A DNA stretch of 64,000 nt from Aliidiomarina sedimenti. Its GTDB lineage: Bacteria > Pseudomonadota > Gammaproteobacteria > Enterobacterales > Alteromonadaceae. How positions within the stretch are numbered: position 1 is the first letter of the stretch; each line of letters begins with the position of its first letter. The notes beneath the pieces are model-generated. The model searched no databases. It was given only the letters and a program-made list of their open reading frames with translations, and was not told the origin of the DNA. Positions 23,554 through 33,010 of the stretch are shown here, piece after piece. A program made the translations under genes and the position numbers. The DNA lies in the NCBI RefSeq assembly GCF_003986955.1, contig NZ_PIPN01000005.1, forward strand, positions 1-64,000. The letters are read 5' to 3'.

Positions 23554-24486
23554 CTATTTCAGTAAGCCAATCTCTCGCAACCGCTCATTCAGGTACTCGT
23601 CTGCGGTGATCGGTTCAAACTGCTTTGGGTTATCCTCGCTATGGCAGGTTTCCAGCGCATCAATCACCACATCCGGATTGAAATGAAGGAAAAACGGAAT
23701 CGAATAGCGTGACTTATGGCTGTATGGGGTGGGCGGATTAACTACCCGATGCGTCGTTGAAGGCAGCACACCATTGGTCAAGCGTTGCAACATATCGCCA
23801 ACGTTGCAGATAATGGCTCCGTCAATAATGGTTACCGGAATCCACTCCCCGGATTTTGAAAGCACTTCGAGGCCAGGTTCACGAGAACCCACCAGTAGTG
23901 TAATCACGTTAATATCTTCATGCGCGCCAGCCCGCACTGATGGCGTACCTTCGTCAATAATAGGTGGGTAGTGTAGCGGACGCAGGATTGAATTCCCTGA
24001 GTCGACACGGCTTTCAAAGTAATCGCGCTCTTCACCCAAATACACAGCAATGCCTGCCAACACACGGCGACCAAGCTTATCCAGCTCGTTAAACAGAGAT
24101 AGCATTCGGGTTTTAAATTCGGGCACTTCGGCTGGCCACACATTGGGCTGCAACTGGGGGTATTTTGGTGTGCCTTCAATCTCGCGCCCAACATGCCAGA
24201 ATTCTTTCAGGTCGACATGGGTGGCGTCTTTCGCAATTTCAGTCCCGAATGGGGTATAACCCCGCGCCCCGCCCTGACCAGGCATATGATACTGCTTTTT
24301 TATTTCATCTGGTAAAGCAAAGAGTTCACGGCTAATATCAAGCGCATCATGAATGATGTCGTTATCAAGACCATGCTGAGTAAGAGCGACAAAGCCGTTG
24401 ACTTCATAACCTTCGCCAATCGCCTGAACGAAGCCTTCGAAATCACTATCGTAACGGCTCATGTCAACATGTGGGATAGAATTCAT
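23554..24486 (-). CDS. 2-oxoglutarate/Fe(II)-dependent oxygenase, isopenicillin N synthase family
   Basis: A 310-residue oxygenase of the IPNS/flavonoid-dioxygenase type. The N-terminal DIOX_N region is followed by the catalytic jelly roll with iron ligands His and Asp in AGAHEDINVITLL, the second His in TTHRVV, and the 2OG-binding Arg in SRYSIPFFLH. The substrate is unknown; bacterial relatives act on amino acids, nucleobases and plant-type compounds. It stands alone, convergent with the small cysteine-rich protein. Confidence 0.9.
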   Translation of the reverse strand: MNSIPHVDMSRYDSDFEGFVQAIGEGYEVNGFVALTQHGLDNDIIHDALDISRELFALPDEIKKQYHMPGQGGARGYTPFGTEIAKDATHVDLKEFWHVGREIEGTPKYPQLQPNVWPAEVPEFKTRMLSLFNELDKLGRRVLAGIAVYLGEERDYFESRVDSGNSILRPLHYPPIIDEGTPSVRAGAHEDINVITLLVGSREPGLEVLSKSGEWIPVTIIDGAIICNVGDMLQRLTNGVLPSTTHRVVNPPTPYSHKSRYSIPFFLHFNPDVVIDALETCHSEDNPKQFEPITADEYLNERLREIGLLK

Positions 24487-24595
24487 AAAAATACCTTTGC
24501 TACACTACAAATTTCATCGGCGCATTGTAACCGAATGTGATTCACGGCACACTTGATTCATACTAATTTATGCATTACTGCTGAGTTTTGAAATA

Positions 24596-24976
24596 ATGAG
24601 CGAAACATCAAAGAACCCCTCAATGTTTGAACTGCGTTGGTTCAAAACCTTTATCTGGACCCTGGCGACTTTCTTCGCCATTTTGTTCGTGCTGCCGTTG
24701 GCGTACGAACTGTTCGTCATAGCGACGCCGGAAATGGATGCCAGCGCAGAGCGAAATTCACGTCAACTGGTCCAGTTTACCTCCAATATATTTTCCTGGG
24801 TGGCCCTGTTTTTAGGCTGTCTGGTGGCATGGAACCAGCGCCAGACCCATATCCGCCGGGAACGCCTGCATAAACGGGTGATCGAACGCACTCGCGAAAA
24901 ACGTCGTCAGGCGCGCGAAGCCCAGTACGAAAAACTGTACGGTAAAAAGCCGCCAAAAGGCCGCTCAGCCTCTTAG
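24596..24976 (+). CDS. Hypothetical membrane protein with basic tail
   Basis: A 126-residue protein with two hydrophobic segments (about residues 18-45 and 66-82) and a very basic C-terminal helix (RRERLHKRVIERTREKRRQA). The tail could bind a nucleic acid or a partner, or be a coiled coil. No family is recognised. The gene ends 32 bp before a beta-barrel gene in the same direction, so the two may be co-transcribed. The ribosome binding site is poor. Confidence 0.5.
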   Translation: MSETSKNPSMFELRWFKTFIWTLATFFAILFVLPLAYELFVIATPEMDASAERNSRQLVQFTSNIFSWVALFLGCLVAWNQRQTHIRRERLHKRVIERTREKRRQAREAQYEKLYGKKPPKGRSAS

Positions 24977-25007
24977 ATTAAGCACCATCACCATGCGAGG
25001 ACACATT

Positions 25008-25634
25008 ATGCGCTCTCTGATTAGTTTACTGATCCTTTCTGCTGGTCTGCTATACAGCGGACTGGTTACTGCCCAGGCGACGTTCCCAAACTATGTCGAG
25101 CCCTCGTACAGCAACCTGACTCTGGCGTATACCCAGGCTGATTTCGAAGACTACAGTCCAACCGCGGATGATCTTAGTATCCGTTTTGAACAACGACTCA
25201 TGCCAACTATATATGTCAGCGGCCAGTTCCATGAATTCAGCGAAGCAGTAGACAACCATGCAGTCGGACTTGAGCTGGAAGACGCTCAGCTCGGTATCGG
25301 CTGGATGGACCGCTCGCAGGTTGGGCCTCATGTCGACGCATCCGTGCTGATTGGTCGTGAGACCTACCGACGGCCCAACATGGCCCTGCCCGGCAATCAG
25401 TTCTATGACGAAAGCAATTATTTTGGCTTGCAGATAGGATTACGTGAAGTACATGGCCCACTGGAACTCCATGCGGGCGCCGCTTACCTTTTTCATGACA
25501 GCGAGCAGGACAACCAGATACGCTGGCATGTCACTGGCTATATCAACCTGTGGGCCAACTTGTCAGTTGGCTTACGCTACCAGGACAACGACTGGTATAG
25601 CTTACGCAGTGTAGAACTGCGCTTACGCTGGTAA
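25008..25634 (+). CDS. Outer-membrane beta-barrel protein
   Basis: A 208-residue protein with a signal peptide (residues 1-25, cleavage after TAQA). Alternating aromatic and hydrophobic strands follow throughout, ending in ELRLRW. The terminal aromatic residue is the BAM-type sorting signal, so this is a small barrel of about eight strands. The start ATG 25008 is preferred over 24993 because it opens the signal peptide directly. A second barrel gene follows 88 bp downstream. Confidence 0.75.
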   Translation: MRSLISLLILSAGLLYSGLVTAQATFPNYVEPSYSNLTLAYTQADFEDYSPTADDLSIRFEQRLMPTIYVSGQFHEFSEAVDNHAVGLELEDAQLGIGWMDRSQVGPHVDASVLIGRETYRRPNMALPGNQFYDESNYFGLQIGLREVHGPLELHAGAAYLFHDSEQDNQIRWHVTGYINLWANLSVGLRYQDNDWYSLRSVELRLRW

Positions 25635-25722
25635 CCTTAGCCAGTTTATTGTTGAGAAGCACCGGCAGGCGACATACACTTAGCACTACTTCGATCGCAG
25701 TGACTATGATGTATAAGAGCTT

Positions 25723-26307
25723 ATGAAAAATTTACCTGCTGTTATTTCCCTCAGTGCTTGTCTCGCTTCTGCCGCCTTCTCCGTGTCTGCGCAGTCTCTG
25801 AATCTGACTCAACCGAGTTACACCCATTTCTCCGGCAGCATTGGGGAAAACTCCCGCGGCTATCGCAGTTATAACCTTGATACTGAGTATGAGATTGGCC
25901 ACAAACTGTTCGTTACCGGCACTTATCAGCACGTTCGGCAGCGTTTCAACGATGACACCACCTTCCGTGAAAGCATTATTGACCTTGGCATCGGCCGCTA
26001 CTTTACCGTCTATGATCGCACCACACTCGATGTCTCTGTGTCGCTTGGCAATTTCACCCAAAGCAGCAATCCGTTCAGTGCCTCGGGCAACACCTTCTAT
26101 ACCCTGAACAGTGGCCTCCGCCGCCGGCATGACATGTTCGAATACCGCCTTGGCTACCGTTACATCGATATGGAAAGTTTCGACAGCAACCATGGTATTG
26201 TCGCTTCCGCCCATATCTACTTCACCCCGCAAACTGCTTTAGGTGTTTATTTTAACGACGTTTACTCCAACTCCAACTGGAGTTTGGGCATGCGCTTTTT
26301 GTTCTGA
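25723..26307 (+). CDS. Outer-membrane beta-barrel protein
   Basis: A 194-residue protein with a signal peptide (residues 1-23, cleavage after VSAQ) and regular strands ending in MRFLF. Like its upstream neighbour it fits a small outer-membrane barrel, and both carry LTQPSYTHFSG- or PSYSNLTLAY-like N-terminal strands. The two are probably paralogues or a pair. No specific function is visible. It shares the strand with the AbgT transporter gene, 174 bp downstream. Confidence 0.7.
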   Translation: MKNLPAVISLSACLASAAFSVSAQSLNLTQPSYTHFSGSIGENSRGYRSYNLDTEYEIGHKLFVTGTYQHVRQRFNDDTTFRESIIDLGIGRYFTVYDRTTLDVSVSLGNFTQSSNPFSASGNTFYTLNSGLRRRHDMFEYRLGYRYIDMESFDSNHGIVASAHIYFTPQTALGVYFNDVYSNSNWSLGMRFLF

Positions 26308-26374
26308 TCCGACCTGCTCCAGACAGCTTACTATCATCCCTGAGCGCCATTTAGTCTGGACTTCCACGGTAAAA

Positions 26375-26394
26375 CGGGTACTGGTCAGTACCCG
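26375..26394. promoter_or_regulatory. Perfect inverted repeat upstream of the AbgT gene
   Basis: CGGGTACTG / CAGTACCCG with two central bases, 88-107 bp before the AbgT start. It is a candidate operator for a dimeric repressor. It contains the ACTGGTCAG core seen in FadR-like sites but with different outer bases. Confidence 0.5.
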
Positions 26395-26481
26395 TCAGCT
26401 CATGTATGCTTAGCCAGTTTTGAACATTTACTATAACGATGCTTTGTAAAAGCACTGCGCTATTCATACGGGGAATATCCA

Positions 26482-28053
26482 ATGAGTGATAACAACACCG
26501 TCGCCGAAAATAAAGACGGCCTGCTCAACCGTATCCTGAATAAAGTCGAAGTTATTGGTAACAAACTGCCTGATCCGGCAGTGATGTTTGCCGGACTGCT
26601 CGTCATTATCTGGGTACTCAGTCTAATTCTTTCTCAGCTATCATTCACTGACACACACCCGTTAACGGGTAATGAAGTTGGTGTAAATAACCTGCTGGCA
26701 GCGGAGCCAATGGCAGAGTTTCTGTCTACGATGGTAACTACCTTCATGCACTTCGCCCCGCTAGGTGTGGTTTTAGTTGCTATGCTGGGGGTCGGCGTCG
26801 CAGAACGCAGTGGTTTCATTAATGTAGCCATCAAGCTGATGCTTAACGTGACACCAAAGCTACTACTCACGCCAGTGCTTATTTTAGTGGCGATTATCAG
26901 CCACACCGCAGTAGATGCCGGATATGTATTGGTAATTCCTTTGGGCGGAATTATCTTCTATGCCGCAGGTCGACATCCATTAGCGGGTATCGCCGCAGCA
27001 TTTGCCGGGGTGTCCGGCGGTTTTAGCGCGAACTTTGTGCCGAGTGCCATCGACCCAATGCTAATGACTTTTACTCAGGAAGCGGCGCAGCTCTTCGACC
27101 CATCGGTCGTCCTTAATCCATTAAATAACTGGTACTTTACGGCAGCATCCAGTTTTATCGTTGTTGCTGTAGGTTGGTGGCTGACAGATAAAGTCATTGA
27201 ACCACGCTTACAGGGCACCGAAATTGATGGTGACGTCGACGATATCCCTGTTATTGAAGAAGTCAGCCCCCGCGATCGTAAAGCGTTCTATGTTGCCTCT
27301 ACGGTCATAGTGATGCTGATAGCACTGTTGATTGCCGCAGCCATGCCGGAAAACTCCGCATTACGCGACCCTGTGACTGGCGATCTGGCGGTCGCAGGTG
27401 CCCCGCTCATGCAGTCCATCGTAGCTCTTATTTTCCTGTTCTTCTGGATCCCAGGGATTGTGCATGGTTTCATCGCCGGTGCCTTCACGTCCAGTCGCGA
27501 TGTAGTCATAGCGATGAGTAAAGCGATGGAAGGTATGGCTTACTACATGGTAATGGCTTTCTTCTGCGCACTCTTTATCAAAGCTTTTGGCGACTCGAAT
27601 ATTGGTGTCATTCTCTCAATTAAAGGTGCTAACTTCCTGCAGTCATTGGGAATGCCTGGCGTACTGACCTTAGTAGGAATTATTTTCCTGGTTGGCCTGA
27701 TAAATCTGTTCGTCGGCTCAGCAGCGGCAAAATGGGGTCTGATTGCTCCAATTTTCGTTCCAATGCTGATGCAGCTTGGTCTATCTCCTGATCTGACCCA
27801 AGCCGCCTACCGGGTCGGTGACTCAGCAACTAATATTATCACGCCACTATTGCCATACTTCCCACTCGTTGTTGTTTACTGCCAACGTTATGTGAAGGGA
27901 ACCGGCATAGGTACACTGGTTTCCTTGATGTTGCCATTCTCGGTAGTACTACTGGTAGTCTGGTCAGCGTTCTTAATCCTTTACTGGACCGTCGGTGCCC
28001 AGATTGGCCTGCCTTTGGGTCTGGATGCAAACTATATCTATCCGGCTAACTAA
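26482..28053 (+). CDS. AbgT family transporter
   Basis: A 523-residue transporter of the AbgT family, with about 11 hydrophobic segments. The family moves p-aminobenzoyl-glutamate and, in some members, sulfonamides by proton coupling. Motifs seen are SHTAVDAGYVLVIPLGG, GGFSANFVPSAIDPMLM and WGLIAPIFVPMLMQ, which fit the hairpin regions. The start at ATG 26482 has GGGGAAT ahead. argE follows 115 bp downstream after a terminator. A substrate linked to ArgE-type peptidase activity is possible but not shown. Confidence 0.9.
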   Translation: MSDNNTVAENKDGLLNRILNKVEVIGNKLPDPAVMFAGLLVIIWVLSLILSQLSFTDTHPLTGNEVGVNNLLAAEPMAEFLSTMVTTFMHFAPLGVVLVAMLGVGVAERSGFINVAIKLMLNVTPKLLLTPVLILVAIISHTAVDAGYVLVIPLGGIIFYAAGRHPLAGIAAAFAGVSGGFSANFVPSAIDPMLMTFTQEAAQLFDPSVVLNPLNNWYFTAASSFIVVAVGWWLTDKVIEPRLQGTEIDGDVDDIPVIEEVSPRDRKAFYVASTVIVMLIALLIAAAMPENSALRDPVTGDLAVAGAPLMQSIVALIFLFFWIPGIVHGFIAGAFTSSRDVVIAMSKAMEGMAYYMVMAFFCALFIKAFGDSNIGVILSIKGANFLQSLGMPGVLTLVGIIFLVGLINLFVGSAAAKWGLIAPIFVPMLMQLGLSPDLTQAAYRVGDSATNIITPLLPYFPLVVVYCQRYVKGTGIGTLVSLMLPFSVVLLVVWSAFLILYWTVGAQIGLPLGLDANYIYPAN

Positions 28054-28080
28054 CGAATAGCTTAGAATTTAACCGTTTAA

Positions 28081-28106
28081 AAGAGCGCCCTTGTGGCGCT
28101 CTTTTT
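28081..28106 (+). terminator. Terminator after the AbgT gene
   Basis: AGAGCGCC / GGCGCTCT with loop CTTGT and a run of T. It separates the transporter from argE, so the two need not be co-transcribed. Confidence 0.8.
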
Positions 28107-28168
28107 CATTCTATTTGCATGCTATGATACCGGCTAATGCCCCTTTTGAGTTGAACGAGGTTACCACC

Positions 28169-29335
28169 ATGTCATCCTTGCCCGGTTTTATTAGCATGTA
28201 TTCGGAACTTGTTGCGGCGCCCTCGGTGTCATGCCTCGACCCGTCCTGGGATACCAGTAACAAAGCGGTCATCGACAAACTGGCTGGCTGGTTCGAAAGC
28301 TTAGGTTTTCAGGTTCAGGTTAACCAGCTTGATGCTCAGCAAGGCAAGTTCAATATGCTCGCCAGCTATTGCCCGGCGGGTAACAGTGACGGCGGTTTAC
28401 TGCTGGCTGGCCATACTGACACGGTGCCGTGGGATGAAGGCCGCTGGACCCGGGACCCGTTCAAACTGACAGAAGCCGATGGCAAGCTTTACGGTTTAGG
28501 CAGTGCCGATATGAAAGGCTTCTTTGCCTTTATCCTCGAGGCGTTGCGAGATAAAGATCTCAGTACCCTGAAAAAGCCGTTACGTATTCTCGCCACTGCC
28601 GATGAAGAAACCACTATGGCAGGTGCACGCGAACTGAATAAATTTCCCGACTTAAAGCCTGACTACGCGGTTATTGGCGAGCCCACCAATATGGCGCCCG
28701 TTATTATGCACAAAGGCCACCTGACGGAGTGTGTGCGGGTTACCGGACGCAGTGGCCATAGTTCCAACCCTGCGGCAGGACTCAACGCGATCGAAGTCAT
28801 GCATGAGGTGATCAGCGAACTACTCGCCACCAAGCAGGAGATGGCCGCAAACTACCAGCAACCCGCATTTGAAGTTCCCTACCCAACTCTGAACCTTGGG
28901 CATATTCACGGAGGGGATGCGGCCAATCGTATTTGCGCCTGTTGTGAGCTGCACCTTGATATGCGGCCTCTGCCAGGGATGAACATTGATGACCTTTACA
29001 GCATGCTCAACAGTCGGTTACATGATGTGCAGCAGCGCTATCCTGACGCCATTGCAGTGCATTCAATGCATGCTCCTATACCTGGTTATGCATGCCCGGC
29101 CGACTCGGCTATCGTCAAGCTGGCTGAAGAACTCAGCGGCGAAAAAGCGCAGCCCGCCAACTATTGCACCGAAGCCCCCTTCGTGCAGGATCTTGGCTGT
29201 GAAACCATCATCATGGGTCCAGGGTCAATCCGCCAGGCGCATCAGCCTGATGAATACATTACCTTAGCGGAAATTAACCCTTCACAACAACAACTTAGCC
29301 GTTTAATCGAACGGGTCTGCGGCAACTTAGCATAG
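28169..29335 (+). CDS. argE: Acetylornithine deacetylase ArgE
   Basis: A 388-residue M20 zinc peptidase. It has the zinc motif GHTDTVPWDEGRWT, the metal/base strand ATADEETTMAGA (catalytic Glu-Glu), and MHKGHLTECVRVTGRSGHSS. It hydrolyses N-acetylornithine in arginine synthesis. The start at ATG 28169 has GAGG upstream; longer starts lack a signal. argE stands apart from other arg genes, between a transporter and rnhB. Given this context an M20 hydrolase acting on a p-aminobenzoyl-glutamate-like compound is an alternative, but length and motifs favour ArgE. Confidence 0.85.
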   Translation: MSSLPGFISMYSELVAAPSVSCLDPSWDTSNKAVIDKLAGWFESLGFQVQVNQLDAQQGKFNMLASYCPAGNSDGGLLLAGHTDTVPWDEGRWTRDPFKLTEADGKLYGLGSADMKGFFAFILEALRDKDLSTLKKPLRILATADEETTMAGARELNKFPDLKPDYAVIGEPTNMAPVIMHKGHLTECVRVTGRSGHSSNPAAGLNAIEVMHEVISELLATKQEMAANYQQPAFEVPYPTLNLGHIHGGDAANRICACCELHLDMRPLPGMNIDDLYSMLNSRLHDVQQRYPDAIAVHSMHAPIPGYACPADSAIVKLAEELSGEKAQPANYCTEAPFVQDLGCETIIMGPGSIRQAHQPDEYITLAEINPSQQQLSRLIERVCGNLA

Positions 29336-29350
29336 GAAAAATAACAGAAC

Positions 29351-29932
29351 ATGGATTTTGCAAAGTTCACTCTACTCTGCGGCGTTGATGAAGCTGGGCG
29401 GGGTCCGATTGCCGGCCCGGTCGTTGCTGCCGCGGTCATTCTCGATCCGGCACATCCGATCGAAGGGGTCACCGATTCAAAGAAGTTAAGCGAGAAGAAG
29501 CGTCAGCTACTCAGTGAGAGTATTAAGCAGCATGCACTCTACTGGGCCATCGCGCAGTGTGATGTTGAAGAAATTGACCAGCTGAATATTCTCCACGCGT
29601 CGATGCTGGCGATGAGCCGTGCGGTCGCTGCGTTACCAGTGGCGCCAGAGCATGTGCTCATAGACGGCAACAGACTGCCTGACTTAAAGGTGCCCGCCAC
29701 CGCGATTATTAAAGGTGACGCCAGTGAAGCCTGCATTGGTGCGGCTTCGATTCTGGCTAAAGTCGAACGTGACCGGCAGATGCTCGAATGGCACGCAAAG
29801 TACCCCGTATATGACTTTGCCCGACACAAAGCCTACCCGACCCCGCAGCATCTGCAATTAATCCGTGAACATGGGATAACCCCGATCCACCGTCGTAGTT
29901 TTCGGCCTGTGCGTGAATTATTGACGGTCTAG
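29351..29932 (+). CDS. rnhB: Ribonuclease HII
   Basis: A 193-residue type 2 RNase H. The catalytic Asp and Glu lie in [15 protein letters not shown], the second Asp in LIDGNR, and a third in [16 protein letters not shown]. It removes RNA from RNA-DNA hybrids, including single ribonucleotides in DNA. It lies 16 bp after argE and upstream of a dehydrogenase gene. Confidence 0.96.
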   Translation: MDFAKFTLLCGVDEAGRGPIAGPVVAAAVILDPAHPIEGVTDSKKLSEKKRQLLSESIKQHALYWAIAQCDVEEIDQLNILHASMLAMSRAVAALPVAPEHVLIDGNRLPDLKVPATAIIKGDASEACIGAASILAKVERDRQMLEWHAKYPVYDFARHKAYPTPQHLQLIREHGITPIHRRSFRPVRELLTV

Positions 29933-29988
29933 TTTCCGTCTAGACGCCGCATAGCCGACTGACCAATAAAAACAAAAGCGAGTTCCTG

Positions 29989-30771
29989 ATGAGTAAAATA
30001 AACGGCAAAACGATTTGGTTAACGGGTGCGTCCTCCGGTATCGGCTTGGCACTGGCGGAGCAATTAGCCGCCGAAGGCGCCAACCTGGTGCTGACGGCCC
30101 GCAATGAAGATAAATTACGCGAGATAGCGAACCGCTTGCCAGGCACTCACCTGGTATTGCCGCTGGATTTATCCCGCCCGGAAAAAGCGGTTAACCGCGC
30201 TGAAGCCTTTCTGGACGACATTAAGGTCGATATTCTGATCAACAACGCCGGCATTTCACAACGCAGCCTGGCGTTGGAGACTGATTTTGAAGTCTACCGG
30301 GACCTGATGGAAGTGAATTATTTTAGTGTGGTGGCGCTGAGTAAGCTGATTGCACCGCGTTTGGTTGACCAGGGTGATGGTCACATTGTGACCGTCGCCA
30401 GTGTAGCCGGCAAAGTTGGCAGTAAACGACGTTCAGGGTATTCCGGAGCTAAGTTTGCGGTTATCGGGTTTATGGACTGTTTTCGTGCTGAACTGGCGGA
30501 CAAAAACGTGCGCTGCTTAACCGTGTGCCCGGGGTTTGTTCACACTCAGATTGCACATAACGCATTAGTTGGCGACGGTTCAGCGCTCGGACAAGCCGAC
30601 CCTGATAATGCAGGGGGTATTTCCGCCGCCCAGTGCGCCACTGAAATAATCGCCGCCATCAAAGCAGATAAAGATGAGATTATTGTCGGCAAGGGACTAT
30701 CGAAAGTTGCCCCTGTGCTACACCGTTTCTTACCGGGCCTGGTACGGCGGATGGTTGCAAAGCGAAACTAG
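29989..30771 (+). CDS. Short-chain dehydrogenase/reductase
   Basis: A 260-residue SDR with the NAD(P) motif TGASSGIG, NNAG, catalytic Ser in VASVAGK and YSGAK (Tyr and Lys active site). The substrate is unknown, though the C-terminal hydrophobic extension (HRFLPGLVRRMVAKRN) suggests membrane association, as in some DHRS7-like or DltE-type reductases. It follows rnhB by 57 bp in the same direction. Confidence 0.9.
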   Translation: MSKINGKTIWLTGASSGIGLALAEQLAAEGANLVLTARNEDKLREIANRLPGTHLVLPLDLSRPEKAVNRAEAFLDDIKVDILINNAGISQRSLALETDFEVYRDLMEVNYFSVVALSKLIAPRLVDQGDGHIVTVASVAGKVGSKRRSGYSGAKFAVIGFMDCFRAELADKNVRCLTVCPGFVHTQIAHNALVGDGSALGQADPDNAGGISAAQCATEIIAAIKADKDEIIVGKGLSKVAPVLHRFLPGLVRRMVAKRN

Positions 30772-30781
30772 TCTTGCGGGT

Positions 30782-31243
30782 TTAAATCCAGCGACGGACC
30801 TTTTGCTGATAAGCCAGATACGCTTCACCGAAGTGTTGCGACAACGCCCGTTCTTCCGGCTGGATCTGAAAACGATTCATATAGAGGACGAACAGCGGCA
30901 ACCACAACACCGCGGTGAGTGCGCCTAACCACAGCGCGAACCCGGTCAGTGCCAGCAAAAACCCCAGATACATCGGATTGCGACTAACCTTGAAGACCCC
31001 TTCGGTTATTAAGGTGTTGCTGTCTTCCGGCTTAAGCGGATTGACCGTGGTCTGAGCCGCATAGCAGGTGCGCACGCCAGAGACTGCTATCTGGAAACCA
31101 GCAATGGCAAACACCAATGCGATAGCAAGCTGACCAGCAAAGGTAACCAATACCAGCGGCACGTATGCGGTAACTAACCACATACAGGCCGCTGTCACTA
31201 CCACCACCAGCAAGGGTGGAATTTTCAGTTCTAGTTTATTCAC
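30782..31243 (-). CDS. Isoprenylcysteine carboxyl methyltransferase-like membrane protein
   Basis: A 153-residue membrane protein with four hydrophobic segments. KVSRNPMYLGFLLALTGFAL is the hallmark of the ICMT/phospholipid methyltransferase group, and EERALSQHFGEAYLAYQQKV follows at the C-terminus. In bacteria such proteins methylate isoprenoid- or lipid-linked substrates of unknown kind. It ends 10 bp from the SDR gene, in convergent orientation. Confidence 0.85.
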   Translation of the reverse strand: MNKLELKIPPLLVVVVTAACMWLVTAYVPLVLVTFAGQLAIALVFAIAGFQIAVSGVRTCYAAQTTVNPLKPEDSNTLITEGVFKVSRNPMYLGFLLALTGFALWLGALTAVLWLPLFVLYMNRFQIQPEERALSQHFGEAYLAYQQKVRRWI

Positions 31244-31271
31244 AAGCTACCCAAACGTTATAAGTCCTTGT

Positions 31272-32423
31272 TTACACCATGGGTTTGACGCCTTTGCCAC
31301 TATGCCCCTGGCGATTCCAGAAACCGATAATACCACCAGAGCGAACCATCAGCCAGGTGAGACCAACCAGAATAAGTCCAAGTATAAAAGCCAGGATGCG
31401 CGAATACCGGGTGCTTGAATAAACCCCACCGTCGCCAACCGGAACCGGGTTTCGTGATGCAATTGGCAGCCCATAGCGCTCTGCCATGTCTTTTACGCCG
31501 ATAAAGTGAATGGCGGGCACGCCCTCGCGTAAAAAGTATCCCATCACTGTATCCACAGCAAACGCTCGTGCCGGGGCGTTACGCAATAAGCCGGGTGCAA
31601 ATAAACTATCGATACTCGGAGGGCCGACGATGGTGGCGCCGCCACCTACGTTGATAAAGGCTTTAAACGGACGACCCGACGAGTGTTCACGATAGAGCGC
31701 AATGCGGTCGGCAACTGCCTCCTGGTAGTTACTCGGCTGAATGTAACTCGCCCCGCTACGTTCAATAGCTTCGCGGATAATACTGCGGCCTTCTGCCGAT
31801 AAATCTGCGCCACGGTCTTCGACACCGCCTATCGAGGCAGCGACAGGCCGTAGCGTCAACAGATCCGCATCACGAAGCTCACGCTCCATATCCAGCCACA
31901 GCAAACCTGGTAAGTTAGCACCATATTGAGAGGACGACCCCGACGCGATAATAACGGCTTCTGCACCTAATGCCTCAATCGCAGCGTAGACAGCTATATT
32001 CAACGCTGGAAACGAACCGGATACAGCGACCGCAACTAAATCCCCCTCTTCCACCTCGGCATCCGCCAATAATTTCACCGCAACTGCGCCCCAATTGGGG
32101 TTGACTGAGGTTTGCTTTGACTCCAGACCGCCGATGGTCGTTGTGACTTCGCTACTCGATGGTCCTATCAAACCTGATCGCTGCGGGTCAGTTTCCGGGT
32201 TTATCGGCCGCAAATTGCTGCGCACCGAACGGATCACATCATAGCTGTCGCGAACCGTGCCTGAGGCCGCCACCATCGTTGAATAATGCTCTTCAATCAC
32301 CGGATCCCGCACCTGGATTTTTTCAGCCGCGAGTAGGATAACAATCGCCATGGCCGCGAGAAAAATAAGTCCCCAGGCTGGAACCTGCGACGAACGCCAG
32401 TAAATCTTGGTGTATTTACTCAT
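31272..32423 (-). CDS. pgsW: Poly-gamma-glutamate system protein PgsW
   Basis: A 383-residue protein with one N-terminal and one C-terminal membrane segment around a soluble region. NPNWGAVAVKLLADAEVEEG and INVGGGATIVGPPSIDSLFA match the PgsW family, which accompanies PgsB and PgsC in some proteobacteria. Its exact role is unknown; it may help export or stabilise the synthase. The start at ATG 32423 has AAGGAG eight bases upstream. It follows pgsC in the same operon by 11 bp. Confidence 0.8.
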   Translation of the reverse strand: MSKYTKIYWRSSQVPAWGLIFLAAMAIVILLAAEKIQVRDPVIEEHYSTMVAASGTVRDSYDVIRSVRSNLRPINPETDPQRSGLIGPSSSEVTTTIGGLESKQTSVNPNWGAVAVKLLADAEVEEGDLVAVAVSGSFPALNIAVYAAIEALGAEAVIIASGSSSQYGANLPGLLWLDMERELRDADLLTLRPVAASIGGVEDRGADLSAEGRSIIREAIERSGASYIQPSNYQEAVADRIALYREHSSGRPFKAFINVGGGATIVGPPSIDSLFAPGLLRNAPARAFAVDTVMGYFLREGVPAIHFIGVKDMAERYGLPIASRNPVPVGDGGVYSSTRYSRILAFILGLILVGLTWLMVRSGGIIGFWNRQGHSGKGVKPMV

Positions 32424-32434
32424 ACTCTGTCTCC

Positions 32435-33010
32435 TTACCAACCTGGCATTTGTATTGTTTGCTGCGCTTCATAGGCCATCAGCGCATCGGGCATCAGAAT
32501 GATTAAAGCCAGACGCACCAGCACCGCGGTAACGGCCAGACCACAGAGGGTCTGCAGTACGCCTTGCCGGTCAAACCAAATCGCAATCAGACCGGGGATG
32601 ATATAACCGATAATGCTGGTTTCCATCACCGCCATCATAAAACCTGACTCCAGCTGAGCGACCTGTGCTTCCGCTTCACCGGTCTGGCCAATCATTTCCA
32701 GATCCGCCCAGGAGACCAGACTACCGAGGAACAAATCGATTAACCCTGCAATCAGGTAACCCGTCAGGATCATAATAATCGTCTGACGACGGCCATAGAT
32801 AACCACATAGGTCGACACCATACGCACAATAAGAAAGGTGACGAACGCGGCGAATAAGGTTACTGCGACGCTGAGCGGACTCATAAGCTGCAGGGCCATA
32901 TAGCCCGGCACAACCAGTCCTCCCGCTGCGAGTCCAAATGTGGTGCTTAGTACCAGGGTAAAGAACAGGCCGATGCCGATGGCAACAGCAAGAATATTTA
33001 GCGCTATCAT
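32435..33010 (-). CDS. pgsC: Poly-gamma-glutamate synthesis protein PgsC
   Basis: A 191-residue membrane protein with five to six hydrophobic segments. The start (MIALNILAVAIGIGLFFTLV) and the LAAGGLVVPGYMAL segment fit the CapC/PgsC family. PgsC is the membrane partner of the ligase PgsB in making poly-gamma-glutamate. Its ATG overlaps the pgsB stop (ATGA), so translation is coupled. It lies between pgsB and pgsW. Confidence 0.9.
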   Translation of the reverse strand: MIALNILAVAIGIGLFFTLVLSTTFGLAAGGLVVPGYMALQLMSPLSVAVTLFAAFVTFLIVRMVSTYVVIYGRRQTIIMILTGYLIAGLIDLFLGSLVSWADLEMIGQTGEAEAQVAQLESGFMMAVMETSIIGYIIPGLIAIWFDRQGVLQTLCGLAVTAVLVRLALIILMPDALMAYEAQQTIQMPGW

